Positions 6,388 to 8,269 of a stretch of DNA of 8,269 nucleotides are shown piece by piece. The notes under the pieces are model-generated. The model did not search any database and was not told the origin of the DNA. It saw only the letters and a list, made by a program, of their open reading frames with translations. Made by a program: the position numbers and the translations under genes. The stretch is from an uncultured Cellvibrio sp. (GTDB lineage Bacteria; Pseudomonadota; Gammaproteobacteria; Pseudomonadales; Cellvibrionaceae), in contig CAMPIG010000206.1 of NCBI GenBank assembly GCA_946886255.1, positions 1-8,269 of the forward strand. The letters are read 5' to 3'. Each line of letters starts with the position of its first letter. Within the stretch, counting starts at the first letter, position 1.

Positions 6388-7908
6388 TTACAGAATATTG
6401 ACCACACCTTCCTCGATCTTTGCTTTCCAGACCTGCGGGCCGGTGATGTGCACCGACTCACCCCGGGAATCCACCGCAACCGTCACGGGCATATCCTTGA
6501 CGTCAAACTCGTAGATAGCCTCCATACCCAGTTCCGGGAAGCCCAGCACTTTGGAAGATTTGATCGCCTGGGCCACCAGATAGGCAGCGCCACCCACAGC
6601 CATCAGATAAACCGATTGATGGTCGCGAATGGCCTCAATAGCGGCGGGGCCGCGTTCGGATTTACCGATCATGCCCAACAGGCCGGTTTTTTCCAGCATG
6701 GTGCGGGTGAATTTGTCCATCCTCGTAGCGGTGGTGGGGCCGGCTGGTCCAACGACTTCATCGCGCACCGGATCGACCGGGCCGACGTAATAAATAAAGC
6801 GTCCTCTCAGATCTACCGGCAAGGGTTCACCTTTAGCCAGCAAGTCAGTCATCTTTTTATGAGCGGCATCGCGACCGGTCAGCATCTTGCCGGACAACAA
6901 GATCGTCTCACCGGTTTTCCAGGTTTGCACCTCTTCCGGAGTCACGGTATCCAGGTTAACACGACGTACGCCCTCGCCCACTTCCCAGGAAATATCCGGG
7001 TAATCTTCCAGCGACGGCGGGGTTTGCAATGCCGGACCTGAGCCATCCAGCGTGAAATGCGCGTGGCGGGTAGCAGCGCAGTTGGGGATGATGGCAACAG
7101 CCTTGTTGGCGGCGTGGGTCGGATAATCCTTGACCTTCACATCCAGCACGGTGGTTAAACCACCCAGGCCCTGGGCGCCAATACCGAGACGATTCACCTT
7201 GTCATAAAGTTCAATGCGCAACTCTTCCGAGCGATTGCTGGCGCCGCGCGCCTGCAACGCCTGAATATCCACCGGATCAAGCAGCGCTTCTTTGGCCAGC
7301 AACATCGCTTTTTCCGCCGTGCCGCCAATGCCGATACCGAGCATACCCGGCGGGCACCAGCCAGCGCCCATCTTGGGTACCATCTCCAGCACCCAATCCA
7401 CAACGGAGTCCGATGGATTGAGCATGGCGAATTTGGTCTTGGCTTCCGAACCACCGCCTTTGGCCGCTACGTGCACATCTACCGTATTGCCGGGGACTAT
7501 ATTGTAGTGGATCACTGCCGGGGTATTGTCGCCGGTATTTTTACGAGCGCCGTCCGGGTCCGCCAGAATGGAGGCGCGTAAAACGTTATCGGGCTGCATA
7601 TAGGCGCGACGCACACCTTCGTTGACCATGTCGGTCAGGCTCATTTGCGCATCCCACTGCACATCCATGCCAACGGTGACAAATACCGTTACGATGCCGG
7701 TGTCCTGGCAGATGGGACGATGGCCCATGGCGCACATGCGGGAATTGATCAGGATCTGCGCCATGGCATCTTTGGCGGCTTGATTCGCTTCACGTTCATA
7801 CGCCTGATGAACGGCCTGGATAAAATCTACGGGGTGGTAATAAGAGATGAATTGCAGCGCATCGGCAACGCTGTCGATCAGGTCTTGCTGACGAATCACG
7901 GTTGGCAT
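6388..7908 (-). CDS. fumA: Class I (iron-sulfur) fumarate hydratase, single polypeptide
   Basis: This enzyme hydrates fumarate to L-malate in the TCA cycle using an oxygen-sensitive [4Fe-4S] cluster. It is 506 residues, the normal length for the one-chain form in which the alpha part (about 1-280) and beta part (about 290-500) are fused. Likely cluster cysteines are C67 (ICQDTGIVTVF), C185 (GAGWCPPGMLGIG) and C277 (PNCAATRHAHF). Their spacing of 118 and 92 residues is close to that of structurally known class I fumarases. Further motifs are KGGGSEAKTKFAML, GAQGLGGLTTVLDVK, GPAGPTTATRMDKF and GLLGMIGKSERG. I chose the ATG at 7908 because it gives the family N-terminus (MPTVIRQQDLIDSV) and follows AGAGAAA; an in-frame ATG at 7953 is less likely. 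The gene is monocistronic by layout, with terminators on both sides. The symbol fumA is used by analogy; other schemes name it fumB or simply class I fum. Confidence 0.96.
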   Translation of the reverse strand: MPTVIRQQDLIDSVADALQFISYYHPVDFIQAVHQAYEREANQAAKDAMAQILINSRMCAMGHRPICQDTGIVTVFVTVGMDVQWDAQMSLTDMVNEGVRRAYMQPDNVLRASILADPDGARKNTGDNTPAVIHYNIVPGNTVDVHVAAKGGGSEAKTKFAMLNPSDSVVDWVLEMVPKMGAGWCPPGMLGIGIGGTAEKAMLLAKEALLDPVDIQALQARGASNRSEELRIELYDKVNRLGIGAQGLGGLTTVLDVKVKDYPTHAANKAVAIIPNCAATRHAHFTLDGSGPALQTPPSLEDYPDISWEVGEGVRRVNLDTVTPEEVQTWKTGETILLSGKMLTGRDAAHKKMTDLLAKGEPLPVDLRGRFIYYVGPVDPVRDEVVGPAGPTTATRMDKFTRTMLEKTGLLGMIGKSERGPAAIEAIRDHQSVYLMAVGGAAYLVAQAIKSSKVLGFPELGMEAIYEFDVKDMPVTVAVDSRGESVHITGPQVWKAKIEEGVVNIL

Positions 7909-7954
7909 AGCAGTTTCTCTGTTAACAATGTGCTCGCGTGAGTCAGGTATCAAC

Positions 7955-7971
7955 TCAACCCGGCAGGTTGA
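7955..7971. promoter_or_regulatory. Short hairpin in the fumarase leader
   Basis: TCAACC and GGTTGA form a 6-bp stem with a 5-nt loop, about 46 nt upstream of the fumarase ATG and within the expected 5' untranslated region. No T-run follows it on the minus strand. No function can be assigned, and a stem this short may be incidental. Confidence 0.2.
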
Positions 7972-7999
7972 AGCTCTGGAGGCTTTTTGGGATGGAATT

Positions 8000-8014
8000 C
8001 GGGCGGCAATTCTA
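8000..8014 (-). promoter_or_regulatory. Probable -10 and GC-rich discriminator of the fumarase promoter
   Basis: On the minus strand TAGAAT (8014-8009) matches the -10 consensus at 5 of 6 positions. It is followed after one T by GCCGCCCG (8007-8000), the same octamer that follows the can -10. No convincing -35 lies 16-19 bp upstream, so an activator may be required or the call may be wrong. The leader to the ATG would be about 90-95 nt. Confidence 0.35.
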
Positions 8015-8062
8015 CACCAACATCAACAGGATGATGTAGCAAGGTATTAGCCCATACCTCAT

Positions 8063-8097
8063 AAAAAAGGCCGGAAAATCTGAATTTTCCGGCCTTT
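8063..8097 (-). terminator. Intrinsic terminator of the gene entering from the right edge
   Basis: AAAGGCCGGAAAAT (8066-8079) and ATTTTCCGGCCTTT (8084-8097) form a perfect 14-bp stem with a 4-nt loop. On the minus strand it ends in six T residues. It begins 23 nt after the stop codon at 8121-8123. It also insulates the fumarase promoter from read-through. Confidence 0.92.
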
Positions 8098-8120
8098 CAA
8101 AAGGATTTGCTGTTTGCTGA

Positions 8121-8269
8121 TCAGTTCGCCGGAGCCGCGCCGATACGTTGCTTGAGCTCCAGAATATCGCGATTGATCGTGCGGCGGTAAGCGTCGATAG
8201 CCGCGATCGCCTCCTCGTTAGTGCGCACCTTTTGCTGTAGTGTCTGCAATGAGCTCAACTGACCATCTA
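8121..8269 (-). CDS. C-terminal end of an uncharacterised protein with a coiled-coil-like tail (5' part outside window)
   Basis: A minus-strand frame enters from the right edge and ends at a TGA (8123-8121), giving 48 visible residues. The segment is rich in Gln, Glu, Leu, Arg and Ala with helical, heptad-like spacing. It includes LSSLQTLQQKVRTNEEAIAA and YRRTINRDILELKQRIG, and ends in GAAPAN. This looks like the tail of a coiled-coil protein, but no domain can be named from so little. The strong terminator just downstream supports it as a real gene end. The start, length and function cannot be seen. Confidence 0.75.
   Translation of the reverse strand, partial: DGQLSSLQTLQQKVRTNEEAIAAIDAYRRTINRDILELKQRIGAAPAN

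Noticed and set aside
6217..7041. Long plus-strand open frame of 274 codons
   Set aside because: It lies antisense to the C-terminal half of the fumarase and across the phhB upstream region, has no recognisable domain, and is explained by the codon use of the real gene.
7909..7953. Alternative ATG start of the fumarase at 7953
   Set aside because: It adds 15 residues with no family support and lacks a clear Shine-Dalgarno. The ATG at 7908 gives the typical N-terminus.
1..8269. CRISPR array, toxin-antitoxin pair, defence cluster, prophage or insertion-sequence transposase
   Set aside because: No regularly spaced direct repeats, no transposase or integrase motifs and no small paired genes were seen on either strand.

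Overview
The window reads as an ordinary chromosomal stretch of a Gammaproteobacterium with moderate GC content. The evidence is a proteobacterial exonuclease I, an E. coli-like beta carbonic anhydrase, a one-polypeptide class I fumarase, a PhhB-type pterin dehydratase and a dCache chemoreceptor. The set and style fit environmental lineages such as Cellvibrionales or Pseudomonadales. That placement is inference from family resemblance, because no rRNA or other marker gene is present.

Layout from left to right. Positions 1-1093 (minus, cut by the left edge) encode a membrane-anchored protein with a PstS-like phosphate-binding periplasmic domain. Positions 1094-1411 are non-coding and hold an imperfect inverted-repeat element packed with hairpins, followed by a leader whose Shine-Dalgarno can be paired. 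Positions 1412-3310 (minus) are a complete methyl-accepting chemotaxis protein. Positions 3311-3570 are an AT-rich gap with a leader hairpin. Positions 3571-5052 (minus) are exodeoxyribonuclease I (sbcB), divergent from carbonic anhydrase (can, 5185-5814, plus). can converges on phhB (5859-6230, minus) across a shared 13-bp terminator stem. The class I fumarase (6388-7908, minus) has its own terminator. A further minus-strand gene ends at 8121 behind a strong terminator and runs off the right edge; only a coiled-coil-like C-terminus of 48 residues is visible.

The genes look like independent housekeeping units rather than one pathway: most are separated by terminators or by divergent promoters. 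Carbonic anhydrase supplies bicarbonate and fumarase serves the TCA cycle. PhhB recycles pterin cofactor and ExoI degrades single-stranded DNA. The chemoreceptor and the PstS-like protein both sense or bind something in the periplasm. They are codirectional but separated by the repeat element.

I did not find a convincing new multi-gene system. The items most worth a second look are the 176-bp hairpin-rich inverted-repeat element (1189-1364), the unusual cytoplasmic extension on the PstS-like protein, the loss of amino-acid-binding residues in the chemoreceptor, and an identical GC-rich octamer directly after the -10 of both the can and fumarase promoters.
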